DNA of 47,857 bases from Streptomyces sp. CBMA29 (GTDB lineage: Bacteria > Actinomycetota > Actinomycetes > Streptomycetales > Streptomycetaceae): positions 1 to 47,857 of the forward strand of contig NZ_MECL01000170.1 of assembly GCF_014596445.1 (NCBI RefSeq), given 5' to 3'. Made by a program: the position numbers and the translations under genes. The notes beneath the pieces are model-generated. The model worked only from the letters and a program-made list of their open reading frames with translations. It did not search any database and had not been told where the DNA came from. Below, in pieces: positions 28,721-36,238 of the stretch. Position 1 is the stretch's first letter. The number at the start of each line of letters is the position of its first letter.

Positions 28721-30745
28721 CTAGCGGGCCGGGATGACGTCCACGTCGGCCGCGTTCACGAACGCTACGCGGTGGTTGTAGACGATCTCGTACACCTTGG
28801 TCGTGCCGACGAAATCGTGCCGGTCGTAGGGGGCGGAGCCGTCGTAGTAGATGGCGAAGTAGGAGTCGGTGTACTCGGCGGGGCCGGCGGAGACGTAGGA
28901 CTGGCCGGCCGGGATGGTGTATTTGGCGCGGGCGAGCTGGGCGCGAGGGGCGACGCCGCCCTCGAAGGCCACGAAGTCCGGCGGATAGACGGAGGCTTCG
29001 GGGTAGGCCGTGGTGTAGACGGGGATGGAGGTCTTCCCGGCCTTGGGGACGATGCGGGACGCCTTCACCGGGACGGTGGCCGGGTGCCGCGCGGAGTCCT
29101 GGAGCCAGGCTTCGGCGCCGCCCCACCAGATCGCGGTCCAGCCGGGCCTGCGCTCGGCGACGACGTACTGCTCACCGGCCGGTGCCTTGTCGCCCCAGTC
29201 GTTCATCGCGGTGGTGCCCGCGCTGCCGTCCGGGTGCAGATACGGGTCGGCGACCAGCGGCGCGCTCGTGCTGGGCGCGGTGTGGAGCGGTACGAAGCTC
29301 GACGGGACGTCGGTGGACGTCACCGGGCAGTCGAAGGCGCGGTACGGGCCGGGGAACTGCTTGTAGCCCTGCACGTCGTCGCAGTACGTGGTGGTCTGCT
29401 TGTTGCGCGCGTAGCCCGGCTTGATGGCGACGACGGCGCTGCCCGGCTTGGCGGTCGCGTGGATCGGCGCGCCGAGCAGGTCGAAGAAGTGCTCCCAGTC
29501 CCAGCCGGGTCCGGGGTCCCAGTGCTGGGTGGCGACGCCGCTCTCGGTGCCGCCGGGGATGTTGTCGTGGCCGAGGATGTGCGCGCGGTCCAGCGGGATG
29601 TCGTACTTCGCCGCGAGGTAGCGCACGAGCTGGGCGGTGGAGCGGTACAGGTTCTCGCTGTACCAGCTCGCGCCGTGCGTCGCCCAGCCCTCCTGCTCGA
29701 TGCCGATCGAGTGCTGGTAGAAGGAGCGGTTCGCGCTGTCCCACGCGATGTCCTTGGTGGGGATCATCTGCGTGACGTGGCCGTCCTGCGAGCGGACGAC
29801 GTAGTGCGCGCCCGCCGCGTAGGTCGGGTCGCGGAAGAGGTCGAGCGTGCCGTCGTACGTCTCGTCGGTGCTGTGCAGCGTGATGTAGCGGACGTCGAGG
29901 TCGCCGCCCGGACGGTCGGCGAGGTCATGGCTGCCGTAGTCCGCCAGGTCCGACGGGTCGAGCAGGGTGTACGCGCCGGGTATGAAGTCGCAGTTCAGCG
30001 ACTTGGGGCACTCCGGCTTCTGACCGCTCTTGGGCGGAGTGACCTCTTTCAGGCCCAGCTTGCGCACGTCGTCGCGGTTCGGGCGCAGGCGCCCGGTCGG
30101 CGCGAGGGTGATGTGCTGGCCGTCCTGCGTGGTGCGGGTCGCGCCGCCGCGCATGGTGTCCCACACACCGTCGGCGAAGACCTGCGCGACCTTGTTCTCG
30201 GTCGACTGGCTGTAGCGGGCCGCGGCGGCGTACCAGCCGTCGATGTCACGCGGCAGCCTGCCGTGGCCGTAGCCCTTGGCGTACGAGGCGAGCAGCGCGG
30301 CGCCGCCGCGGATGTTCAGCGTCTCGTCGCTCTGCACGGCGGCGGTGTCGGCGCCGAGGAGCCCCGCCGCGACGGCGGCGGTGTGCTCGGCCGGGGCCTT
30401 CAACAGGTCGGCGTAGCGCGGCGACTGGGTGGTCAGGCCGTCCGCGTCGAGTTCCTTGGCGGTGAGGTTCGTCAGGTTCATCGGGCCGTATCCGGCCTCG
30501 GCGTTGGACTGCCCTGCGTGTGCCTCCCACCGGGTCTCGTAGAACGACACGGCTTCCAGTACGGGCAGCGGTACGCCGAACTCGTGGGCCGCCGCGGTGA
30601 ATTCCGCCTGCCGGGCGGTCTGCGGGTCGTCCGCGGTGGCGGCGGTCGTGGTGACGGCGGTCACCGAGAGGCCGGCCAGCAGGGAGAGTGCGGCGGCCAT
30701 GGTGAGGGTTCTGCGGCTGCGCGGTTGTCTGAGGGGGCGGTGCAT
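28721..30745 (-). CDS. secreted N-acetylmuramoyl-L-alanine amidase
   Basis: A 674-residue exported peptidoglycan hydrolase from ATG 30745 behind GAGGAGC. The N-terminus has a twin-arginine-like signal (SRRTLTMAAALSLLAGLSVT). Residues 40-220 resemble a lysozyme/transglycosylase-like helical domain (AVSFYETRWEAHAGQSNAEA). Residues about 280-430 are an Amidase_2 domain. Candidate Zn ligands and catalytic residues are in RYITLHSTDE, GIEQEGWATHG, GHDNIPGG and QHWDPGPGW. The C-terminal ~240 residues look like SH3-type wall-binding repeats (VPLHTAPSTSAPLVADP, WTAIWWGGAEAWL). Role in wall turnover is inferred. Confidence 0.92.
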   Translation of the reverse strand: MHRPLRQPRSRRTLTMAAALSLLAGLSVTAVTTTAATADDPQTARQAEFTAAAHEFGVPLPVLEAVSFYETRWEAHAGQSNAEAGYGPMNLTNLTAKELDADGLTTQSPRYADLLKAPAEHTAAVAAGLLGADTAAVQSDETLNIRGGAALLASYAKGYGHGRLPRDIDGWYAAAARYSQSTENKVAQVFADGVWDTMRGGATRTTQDGQHITLAPTGRLRPNRDDVRKLGLKEVTPPKSGQKPECPKSLNCDFIPGAYTLLDPSDLADYGSHDLADRPGGDLDVRYITLHSTDETYDGTLDLFRDPTYAAGAHYVVRSQDGHVTQMIPTKDIAWDSANRSFYQHSIGIEQEGWATHGASWYSENLYRSTAQLVRYLAAKYDIPLDRAHILGHDNIPGGTESGVATQHWDPGPGWDWEHFFDLLGAPIHATAKPGSAVVAIKPGYARNKQTTTYCDDVQGYKQFPGPYRAFDCPVTSTDVPSSFVPLHTAPSTSAPLVADPYLHPDGSAGTTAMNDWGDKAPAGEQYVVAERRPGWTAIWWGGAEAWLQDSARHPATVPVKASRIVPKAGKTSIPVYTTAYPEASVYPPDFVAFEGGVAPRAQLARAKYTIPAGQSYVSAGPAEYTDSYFAIYYDGSAPYDRHDFVGTTKVYEIVYNHRVAFVNAADVDVIPAR

Positions 30746-30948
30746 CCGTGCTCCTCGCGTGTGCGTGGGTCTGCGTGGTGGGGCTGTTGTCGGGCATGTT
30801 CGGGGGCGGGCGGGCGCGTGCGGGGCAAAACTGTCGGGGGTACGTCAAGAAACTGCTCCGCGCAGCCTGTCGAGCCTGGCTGGCAGTAAGCAACCACTTG
30901 GACGTAAATCTTGGAACTTTTTGCCAGCGCGGCCGGAAATCCTCCTGG

Positions 30949-30976
30949 CCTTGACGCGTACGTCAAGGTCTAACGT
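30949..30976 (+). promoter_or_regulatory. MerR-type palindromic operator-promoter, probably leaderless transcript
   Basis: CCTTGACG-CGTA-CGTCAAGG (30949-30968) is a dyad with perfect 8-bp arms that contains a TTGACG -35-like hexamer. TAACGT (30971-30976) can serve as -10. A start 7 bases later coincides with ATG 30984, so the mRNA is probably leaderless. Binding of the encoded MerR protein at its own promoter is inferred. Confidence 0.65.
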
Positions 30977-30983
30977 CGTCCGT

Positions 30984-31436
30984 ATGCGCATCGGCGAACT
31001 CGCGGAACGGGCGGGCACCACCACCCGGACCCTCCGCTACTACGAGTCCCTGGGCCTGCTGCCGCCGGCCGACCGGTCGGGCAACGGGTACCGGTCGTAC
31101 GACGAGGACCATCTGCGGCTGCTGGAGCAGATCCGGGTGCTCCAGGACTTCGGCTTCGGTCTGGAGGAGACCCGGCCGTTCGTGGACTGCCTGCGCGCCG
31201 GGCACCCGGCGGGGGACACCTGCGCCGCCTCGCTGGAGGTCTACCGGCGCAAGCTCGCCGAGCTGGACGCGTGCGTCGACCGGCTCCAGGAGGTACGGGC
31301 CCAGGTCGCCGCCCAGCTCGCCCGCGCGGAGCTGGCGGCGGATCTGGCGGCGGAGTCGGCGGCGGGGCCGGGCACCGCGGGGAGCGCCGCCGAGCCGATG
31401 TGCGAACTGTCCGTCAGCGAAAGGGATTCACCATGA
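30984..31436 (+). CDS. MerR-family transcriptional regulator
   Basis: A 150-residue regulator from ATG 30984. The winged HTH is typical (MRIGELAERAGTTTRTLRYY, ESLGLLPPADRSGNGYRSYD). Residues about 75-125 form the dimerisation coiled coil (VYRRKLAELDACVDRLQEVR). Candidate sensing cysteines are in FVDCLRAGHPAGDTCAASL, LDAC and the C-terminal PMCELS. These and the downstream thioredoxin gene, with which it overlaps by ATGA, suggest redox or metal response. The C-terminal 30 residues are an Ala-rich tail. Confidence 0.92.
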   Translation: MRIGELAERAGTTTRTLRYYESLGLLPPADRSGNGYRSYDEDHLRLLEQIRVLQDFGFGLEETRPFVDCLRAGHPAGDTCAASLEVYRRKLAELDACVDRLQEVRAQVAAQLARAELAADLAAESAAGPGTAGSAAEPMCELSVSERDSP

Positions 31437-31768
31437 CCAGTACCGCCACATCCGTCCCCGCCGTCACCGACGCGACCTTCGCCGCCGAGGTGCTCGGCTC
31501 CGAACTTCCCGTCCTGGTCGACTTCACCGCCGACTGGTGCCCGCCGTGCCGGATGATCGCCCCGGTGCTGGCCGAGATCGCCGCCGAGGAGTCGGACCGG
31601 CTGCGGATCGTCCAGCTCGACGTGGACACCAACCCCGCGACCCAGGCCGCGTACGGCGTGATGTCGATGCCCACGCTGCTGCTGTTCCGCGCGGGCGAGC
31701 CGGTCAAGGTGCTGGTCGGCGCGCGCCCCAAGAGGCGGCTGCTCCAGGAGCTGGCCGACGTCCTGTGA
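31433..31768 (+). CDS. trxA: thioredoxin with WCPPC active site
   Basis: A 111-residue thioredoxin-fold protein from ATG 31433 with AAAGGGA upstream. The core motif DFTADWCPPCRMIAPVLAEI has WCPPC instead of the canonical WCGPC. The cis-Pro loop MSMPTLLLFRAGEPV and the C-terminal helix (KRRLLQELADVL) are complete. Cytoplasmic, no signal peptide. The Pro-Pro dipeptide should change redox potential or partner choice relative to the housekeeping thioredoxin. Coupled to the merR gene. Confidence 0.93.
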   Translation: MTSTATSVPAVTDATFAAEVLGSELPVLVDFTADWCPPCRMIAPVLAEIAAEESDRLRIVQLDVDTNPATQAAYGVMSMPTLLLFRAGEPVKVLVGARPKRRLLQELADVL

Positions 31769-31795
31769 CGTCGGGCGGCCCGTCAACACAAAAAG

Positions 31796-31832
31796 CCCCC
31801 GTCCGCCGGTACGGGGGACCTGACGGACGGGG
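31796..31832 (-). terminator. terminator hairpins downstream of trxA, best minus-strand orientation
   Basis: CCCCCGT (31796-31802) pairs with ACGGGGG (31811-31817), and an alternative CCCCGTCCG (31797-31805) pairs with CGGACGGGG (31824-31832). The tract AAAAA at 31791-31794 and just upstream makes a T-run only on the minus strand. It may stop antisense or sodN read-through as well as the trxA message. Confidence 0.6.
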
Positions 31833-31953
31833 ACGTTCTGTGATCGTGCCGGTTTCCTCCGGCGCTACATAAGAGTGCGCGGGACGGGGAGATGTGACAG
31901 CCCATCACTGTGGCGCACGCCACATTCTCGGGTGATGACGAGGACTAGAAAAA

Positions 31954-31994
31954 CGCCCGCGCTCGGCCGTATGGGTGACGGCCGGGCGCGGGCG
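31954..31994 (-). terminator. intrinsic terminator of sodN with T-tract
   Basis: 31954-31970 pairs with 31978-31994 (17 bp with one G-T wobble) around the 7-base loop ATGGGTG. On the minus strand it is followed directly by TTTTTCTAG. A true T-run is rare in Streptomyces terminators and fits the highly expressed sodN. Confidence 0.85.
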
Positions 31995-32020
31995 GTTGAC
32001 GCTCCGGGGTGAACCGGGGG

Positions 32021-32416
32021 TCAGGCCTGCTTGGTCTCCCAGAAGATCTTGTCGATCTGGGCGATGTAGTCCAGGGCCTTCTGCCCGGTCGCCGGGTCGT
32101 TCGACGCCTTCGCCGCGCTGAGCGCCTTGAGGGTGTCGTTGACGAGCTGGTGCAGCTCCGGGTACTTCTCGAAGTGCGGGGGCTTGAAGTAGTCGCTCCA
32201 GAGCACCGAGACGTGGTGCTTGGCCAGCTCCGCGCGCTGCTCCTTGATCAGAACGGCACGGGTGCGGAAGTCCGCGTCCTCGTTGGCCTGGTACTTGTCC
32301 TGGACCGCCTTGACGGACTCGGCCTCGATGCGGGCCTGGGCAGGGTCGTATACGCCGCAGGGCAGGTCGCAGTGGGCGCTGACCTTGACCTTGGGCGCGA
32401 ACAGGCGAGTGAACAT
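32021..32416 (-). CDS. sodN: nickel superoxide dismutase SodN (precursor)
   Basis: A 131-residue precursor from ATG 32416 with GAGGAAGGA upstream. The 14-residue leader MFTRLFAPKVKVSA is removed to expose HCDLPCGVYDP, whose His15, Cys16 and Cys20 (His1, Cys2, Cys6 of the mature enzyme) form the nickel hook. The mature length of 117 residues equals known NiSOD. It dismutes superoxide in the cytoplasm as a hexamer. S. coelicolor sodN is raised by nickel, partly through an sRNA from sodF. A small GGGAG-ATTA-CTCCC hairpin (32449-32462) lies in the leader region. Its protease gene sodX is divergent. Confidence 0.96.
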   Translation of the reverse strand: MFTRLFAPKVKVSAHCDLPCGVYDPAQARIEAESVKAVQDKYQANEDADFRTRAVLIKEQRAELAKHHVSVLWSDYFKPPHFEKYPELHQLVNDTLKALSAAKASNDPATGQKALDYIAQIDKIFWETKQA

Positions 32417-32556
32417 GGCTGTCCTTCCTCGTGATCGTCTTTCCACGTGGGAGATTACTCCCTGGGAGAGTCGTTTTCTCGGGTGCCCCAGGTGGCTTAG
32501 GACAAAAGTCTGGTGCCACTCTGGAGTCGGTGGAGGAACGAACCAGGAGGCGCAGG

Positions 32557-32982
32557 ATGCGGGAGCAGGGGGCCAGGCTGTCGTGGCAGTTGGCCGAGGT
32601 CACTGGTCCGTCGATGGCACCCACGCTGCTGCACGGGGACTGGCTGCTGATCCAGCGGATCGCCAGCGGCGCCGAGCAGGTGCGTGAGGGCGACGTGGTG
32701 GTGCTGCGGCACCCGTTGCAGCAGGACTTGCTGATCGTCAAGCGTGCCGTGGAGCGGCGCGAGGGCGGCTGGTGGGTGCTGGGCGACAACACGTTCGTCG
32801 AGAACGACAGCCGGGAGTTCGGCGCGGTGCCCGACGAGCTGGTCATGGCGCGTGCGCGGGGCCGGTTCCGGCCGCCGGGCGAGGTTCAGCGGTCGGTGGC
32901 GGGGGCGGCCTCCTGGGCGGCGTCCTGCGTGCGGCTGCTGCGGCCCGACCGGTCGTTCTCCAGGCGCTTGCGGGCCCGGTAG
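32557..32982 (+). CDS. sodX: SodX, S26-type nickel superoxide dismutase maturation protease
   Basis: A 141-residue signal-peptidase-like protease from ATG 32557, with AGGAGG at 32546-32550. The catalytic Ser19 is in GPSMAPTLLHGD and the Lys62 in LLIVKRAVERR, followed by GDNTFVENDSREFG (box E). It lacks a membrane helix, as do the cytosolic SodX proteases that cleave the SodN leader so nickel can bind. It is divergent from sodN with 140 bp between. Its last 97 bases overlap the convergent CGNR gene. Confidence 0.92.
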   Translation: MREQGARLSWQLAEVTGPSMAPTLLHGDWLLIQRIASGAEQVREGDVVVLRHPLQQDLLIVKRAVERREGGWWVLGDNTFVENDSREFGAVPDELVMARARGRFRPPGEVQRSVAGAASWAASCVRLLRPDRSFSRRLRAR

Positions 32983-33518
32983 GCCGCGACGTTGGCGCGG
33001 GTGGCGCACCGGTCGGAGCAGTAGCGCCGGGAGCGGTTGGTCGAGGTGTCCACGTAGGCGTTGCGGCACGGCGCGGCCTCGCAGATGCCGAGCCGGTCGA
33101 CGCCGAGCGTGGTGAGCTGGACGGCCAGGCCCATGCAGGCGGTGGCCGAGTAGGACGCGCCGGCGTTCGCCGCGTGGTCGGCGAGGTGCATGTGCCAGTC
33201 GGGGCGTCCCGTGGCGTCGTCCGGGTAGTCGTGCCCGGAGATCTGCGGGCTGACCGGGAACTCCAGCATCAGCGCGTTGAGCAGGTCCACCGCCCGGACC
33301 TCGTCGCCCTCGTCGGCGGCCTCGAAGATCCCGCGCAGCCGGACGCGTACCGCCCGCAGCCGGGCCACATCGGCGTCGACCGCCCGCGCGGCGGCCTGCG
33401 AACCTGCGCCGATCAACTCCCGTACGGCCTCGACCGAGGTCAGCGCGTCCGTGCCGCGCTTGGGCTCCTCGGTGTTCACGAGGCGCACGGCGTATTCCGA
33501 GTAATAAGCCAGTTCCAC
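32886..33518 (-). CDS. CGNR zinc-finger (ABATE domain) regulator
   Basis: A 210-residue protein from GTG 33518. Residues about 5-130 are the ABATE/DUF1470 stress domain (AVRLVNTEEPKRGTDALTSV, LNALMLEFPVSPQISGHD). The C-terminal CGNR zinc finger shows CEAAPCRNAYVDTSTNRSRR followed by YCSDRCATRANVAAYRARK. Members are predicted DNA-binding repressors. The tail of about 20 residues overlaps the sodX 3' end on the other strand by 97 bp, so the two genes share sequence. Confidence 0.9.
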   Translation of the reverse strand: MELAYYSEYAVRLVNTEEPKRGTDALTSVEAVRELIGAGSQAAARAVDADVARLRAVRVRLRGIFEAADEGDEVRAVDLLNALMLEFPVSPQISGHDYPDDATGRPDWHMHLADHAANAGASYSATACMGLAVQLTTLGVDRLGICEAAPCRNAYVDTSTNRSRRYCSDRCATRANVAAYRARKRLENDRSGRSSRTQDAAQEAAPATDR

Positions 33519-33596
33519 TTGTGGTCCTTACTGGGTGCGGTCTAGGCTCGGTAATGGCTGAACGGGCTATCAGGGTATTACGAAACGGAGGCTGGT

Positions 33597-34355
33597 GTGG
33601 CTGTGGCGACGGAGAGTGTCTGGCAGGACTGGCAGCGGAGCTGGGACCGCCAGCAGGAGTGGTACATGCCCGACCGCGAGGAACGCTTCCGGGTGATGCT
33701 GGACATGGTCGAGGCACTGGTCGGCGCCGCGCCCAGGGTGCTGGACCTCGCGTGCGGTACCGGAAGTATCACGGACCGGCTGCTCCGGAGGTTCCCGGCG
33801 GCCGGCAGCACCGGCGTCGACCTGGACCCCGCGCTGCTCGCCATCGCGGCCGGTTCCTTCGCCGGGGACGCCAGGGTCACCCTCGTGACCGCCGACCTCA
33901 AGGACCCGCGCTGGACCGAGAAGCTGCCGCACGACTCGTACGACGCCGTGCTCACCGCGACCGCGCTGCACTGGCTGCACACCGACGCGCTCCAGACGCT
34001 GTACGGGCAGGTCGCCGGACTCGTGCGCGCGGGCGGGGTCTTCCTCAACGCCGACCACATGCCGGACCCGGCGACCCCCGCGATCAACGCGGCCGACCGC
34101 GCGCAGCGGCACGCCCGGATGGACCGGGCCAAGGCCGAGGGCGCCCTGGACTGGAGCCAGTGGTGGCAGCTCGCTGCCGCCGACCCCCTGCTGGCCGCCC
34201 CGACCGCCGAGCGGTTCGCGATCTACGGCGAGCACGCCGACGGCGACACCCCGCCGCTCGATTGGCACGCGCGCACGCTGCGCGAGGCGGGCTTCTCCGA
34301 GGCCCGGGGCGTGTGGAGTTCGCCCAGCGACGGCCTCGTGCTCGGCCTCAAGTAG
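33597..34355 (+). CDS. class I SAM-dependent methyltransferase
   Basis: A 252-residue methyltransferase from GTG 33597, with ACGGAGG upstream. SAM-binding motif I is VLDLACGTGSITDRLLRRF near residues 48-66, the acidic residue is in STGVDLDPALL, and motif IV is SYDAVLTATALHWLHTD. The C-terminal half should hold the acceptor site, but the substrate is unknown. A 13-bp terminator follows. It is divergent from the CGNR regulator. Confidence 0.88.
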   Translation: MAVATESVWQDWQRSWDRQQEWYMPDREERFRVMLDMVEALVGAAPRVLDLACGTGSITDRLLRRFPAAGSTGVDLDPALLAIAAGSFAGDARVTLVTADLKDPRWTEKLPHDSYDAVLTATALHWLHTDALQTLYGQVAGLVRAGGVFLNADHMPDPATPAINAADRAQRHARMDRAKAEGALDWSQWWQLAAADPLLAAPTAERFAIYGEHADGDTPPLDWHARTLREAGFSEARGVWSSPSDGLVLGLK

Positions 34356-34394
34356 CCCACCGTGTAAGGGAGTTGACGCGGGGCGTACGACGGA

Positions 34395-34423
34395 GGGGGT
34401 ACGGGCCCGAGGCCCGTACCCCC
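34395..34423. terminator. bidirectional terminator
   Basis: GGGGGTACGGGCC (34395-34407) and its exact complement (34411-34423) close a 3-base loop CGA. It lies between the methyltransferase stop and the convergent ABC ATPase gene. Confidence 0.9.
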
Positions 34424-34441
34424 TTGTGATCCCGCGTCGCG

Positions 34442-35209
34442 TCACAGTACCTTTGATAGGAAGGCCCTCGTGCGCTCGTGCTGCGGATTGCCCAGCACCT
34501 CCCGGGGATGGCCCGACTCGACGACGACACCGTCGTCCATGAAGACCAGAGCGTCGCCCACCTCGCGGGCGAACCCCATCTCGTGCGTGACCACGATCAT
34601 CGTCATGCCGTCCTCGGCCAGCCCCCGCATCACGTCGAGGACGTCGCCGACCAGCTCCGGGTCGAGCGCCGACGTCGGCTCGTCGAACAGCATCAGCTTC
34701 GGCTCCATGGCCAACGCCCGTGCGATGGCCACCCGTTGCTGCTGCCCGCCGGAGAGCTGCGACGGGTAGTTCGCCGCCTTGTCACCGAGGCCGACCCGGT
34801 CGAGCAGCCGTACGGCGCGCTCGCGCGCCACCGCCTTGGACTCCCGCTTGACCTGGACCGGGCCCTCCATGACGTTCTCGATCGCCGTCATGTGCGGAAA
34901 GAGATTGAACCGCTGGAAGACCATCCCGATGTCCCGGCGCTTGGCCGCGACCTCACGGTCCCGCAACTCGTGCAGCCGGTCGCCCTGCTGCCGGTAGCCG
35001 ACCAGTTCGCCGTCCACCCACAGCCGCCCGGCGTTGATCTGCTCCAGGTGGTTGATACACCGCAGGAAGGTGGACTTGCCGGAACCGGAGGGACCGATCA
35101 GACAGAACACCTCGCGGGGCGCGACCTCCAGGTCGATGCCCTTGAGGATGTGCGCGGCGCCGAACGACTTGTGGACGGCCTCCGACTTCACCATCGGCTG
35201 GACGCTCAT
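34442..35209 (-). CDS. polar amino acid ABC transporter ATP-binding protein
   Basis: A 255-residue GlnQ-type ATPase from ATG 35209. Walker A is GPSGSGKST, the Q loop GMVFQRFNLFPHMT, the signature LSGGQQQR, Walker B LMLFDEPTSALD and the switch His VVTHEMGFA. It energises import by the permease encoded just upstream (start/stop overlap TGATG). Substrate is likely a polar amino acid such as glutamate or glutamine; specificity is not shown by the ATPase. Confidence 0.95.
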   Translation of the reverse strand: MSVQPMVKSEAVHKSFGAAHILKGIDLEVAPREVFCLIGPSGSGKSTFLRCINHLEQINAGRLWVDGELVGYRQQGDRLHELRDREVAAKRRDIGMVFQRFNLFPHMTAIENVMEGPVQVKRESKAVARERAVRLLDRVGLGDKAANYPSQLSGGQQQRVAIARALAMEPKLMLFDEPTSALDPELVGDVLDVMRGLAEDGMTMIVVTHEMGFAREVGDALVFMDDGVVVESGHPREVLGNPQHERTRAFLSKVL

Positions 35210-36237
35210 CAGGCCACCTTCGGTCGGCGCAGGGTGGACAGGTTGGACATGACCTTCTGCCACGGCGTGAGCGGCAGACTCCGCAGCGAGCCGCGCGCGT
35301 AACGCCGTTCCAGATAGAACTGGCCGACGCTGAACACGCTGGTCAGCACCAGGTACCAGACGGACGCCACGAACAGCATCTCCATCACGGCGCCGGAGTC
35401 GGACCCGATGTCGGAGGTGGCGCGCAGCACTTCCGTGTACTGCACCACCGACACCAGCGAGGAGGTCTTCAGCATGTTGATGAACTCGTTGCCGGTCGGC
35501 GGGATGATCACGCGCATCGCCTGCGGCAGCACGATCCGCCGCATGGTCCTGCCGCCGGTCATGCCGAGCGCGTGCGCCGCCTCGGTCTGGCCCTCGTCCA
35601 CCGACTGGATGCCGGCCCGCACGATCTCCGCCATGTACGCGCCCTCGTTGAGGCCGAGGCCCAGCAGGGCGGCCACGAAGGGGGTCATGACGGCGACGGT
35701 GTCGTTCTTGTAGATCGGCCCGAGGTTGATCACCGGGAAGATCAGCGACAGGTTGAACCACATCAGGAGCTGCACGTACACCGGGGTGCCCCGGAAGAAC
35801 CAGATGTACAGCCAGGACACCGCCCCCGTCACCGGGTTTTTCGACAGCCGCATGACCGCGAAGAGCACGCCCAGCACCAGGCCGAGCGCCATCGAGCACA
35901 CGCTGATCAGGACGGTGTGCCACAGACCCTTGAGCACCTGCTGGTCGAGGACCTTGTCCCCGACCGTGCCCCAGATGACATCACCCTGCGAGAACGCGTA
36001 GACCAGCCACCCCAGCAGCACGACCACCACGACGGCGCTGACCCAGCGCCCGTAGTGCCGTACCGGGACCGCGCGGATGGCCTCGTACGGCGTGACCGGT
36101 CGCGGGTCCTTCCGCAGCGGGTCCCGCGGTGCGGAGTCCTGCGGCGCCCCGTCCTGCGGCGCCCCGTCCGGGAGCGTGGTGTCCTGCGGCGGGGTGTCCC
36201 CCGATTTCTCGAAGGGGGCCGGTGTGCCCGATGCCAC
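35209..36237 (-). CDS. polar amino acid ABC transporter permease
   Basis: A 342-residue HisM/GlnP-type permease from GTG 36237. The first ~50 residues are a Pro/Asp/Gln-rich cytoplasmic extension with an imperfect GAPQD repeat, longer than is usual. The membrane part starts at VSAVVVVVLLGWLVYAF. The EAA-type loop is EAAHALGMTGGRTMRRIVLP. One gene forms a homodimeric channel. Its start is one base after the binding-protein stop and its stop overlaps the ATPase start. Confidence 0.94.
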   Translation of the reverse strand: MASGTPAPFEKSGDTPPQDTTLPDGAPQDGAPQDSAPRDPLRKDPRPVTPYEAIRAVPVRHYGRWVSAVVVVVLLGWLVYAFSQGDVIWGTVGDKVLDQQVLKGLWHTVLISVCSMALGLVLGVLFAVMRLSKNPVTGAVSWLYIWFFRGTPVYVQLLMWFNLSLIFPVINLGPIYKNDTVAVMTPFVAALLGLGLNEGAYMAEIVRAGIQSVDEGQTEAAHALGMTGGRTMRRIVLPQAMRVIIPPTGNEFINMLKTSSLVSVVQYTEVLRATSDIGSDSGAVMEMLFVASVWYLVLTSVFSVGQFYLERRYARGSLRSLPLTPWQKVMSNLSTLRRPKVA

Positions 36238-36238
36238 G

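Noticed and set aside
28565..30889. 774-codon plus-strand frame opposite the amidase gene
   Set aside because: Antisense shadow; the minus strand has a signal peptide, amidase motifs and a good ribosome site.
33533..33548. dre-like TGCGGTCTAGGCTCGG between the CGNR and methyltransferase genes
   Set aside because: Only the GGTCTAG core matches; the second half-site is absent.
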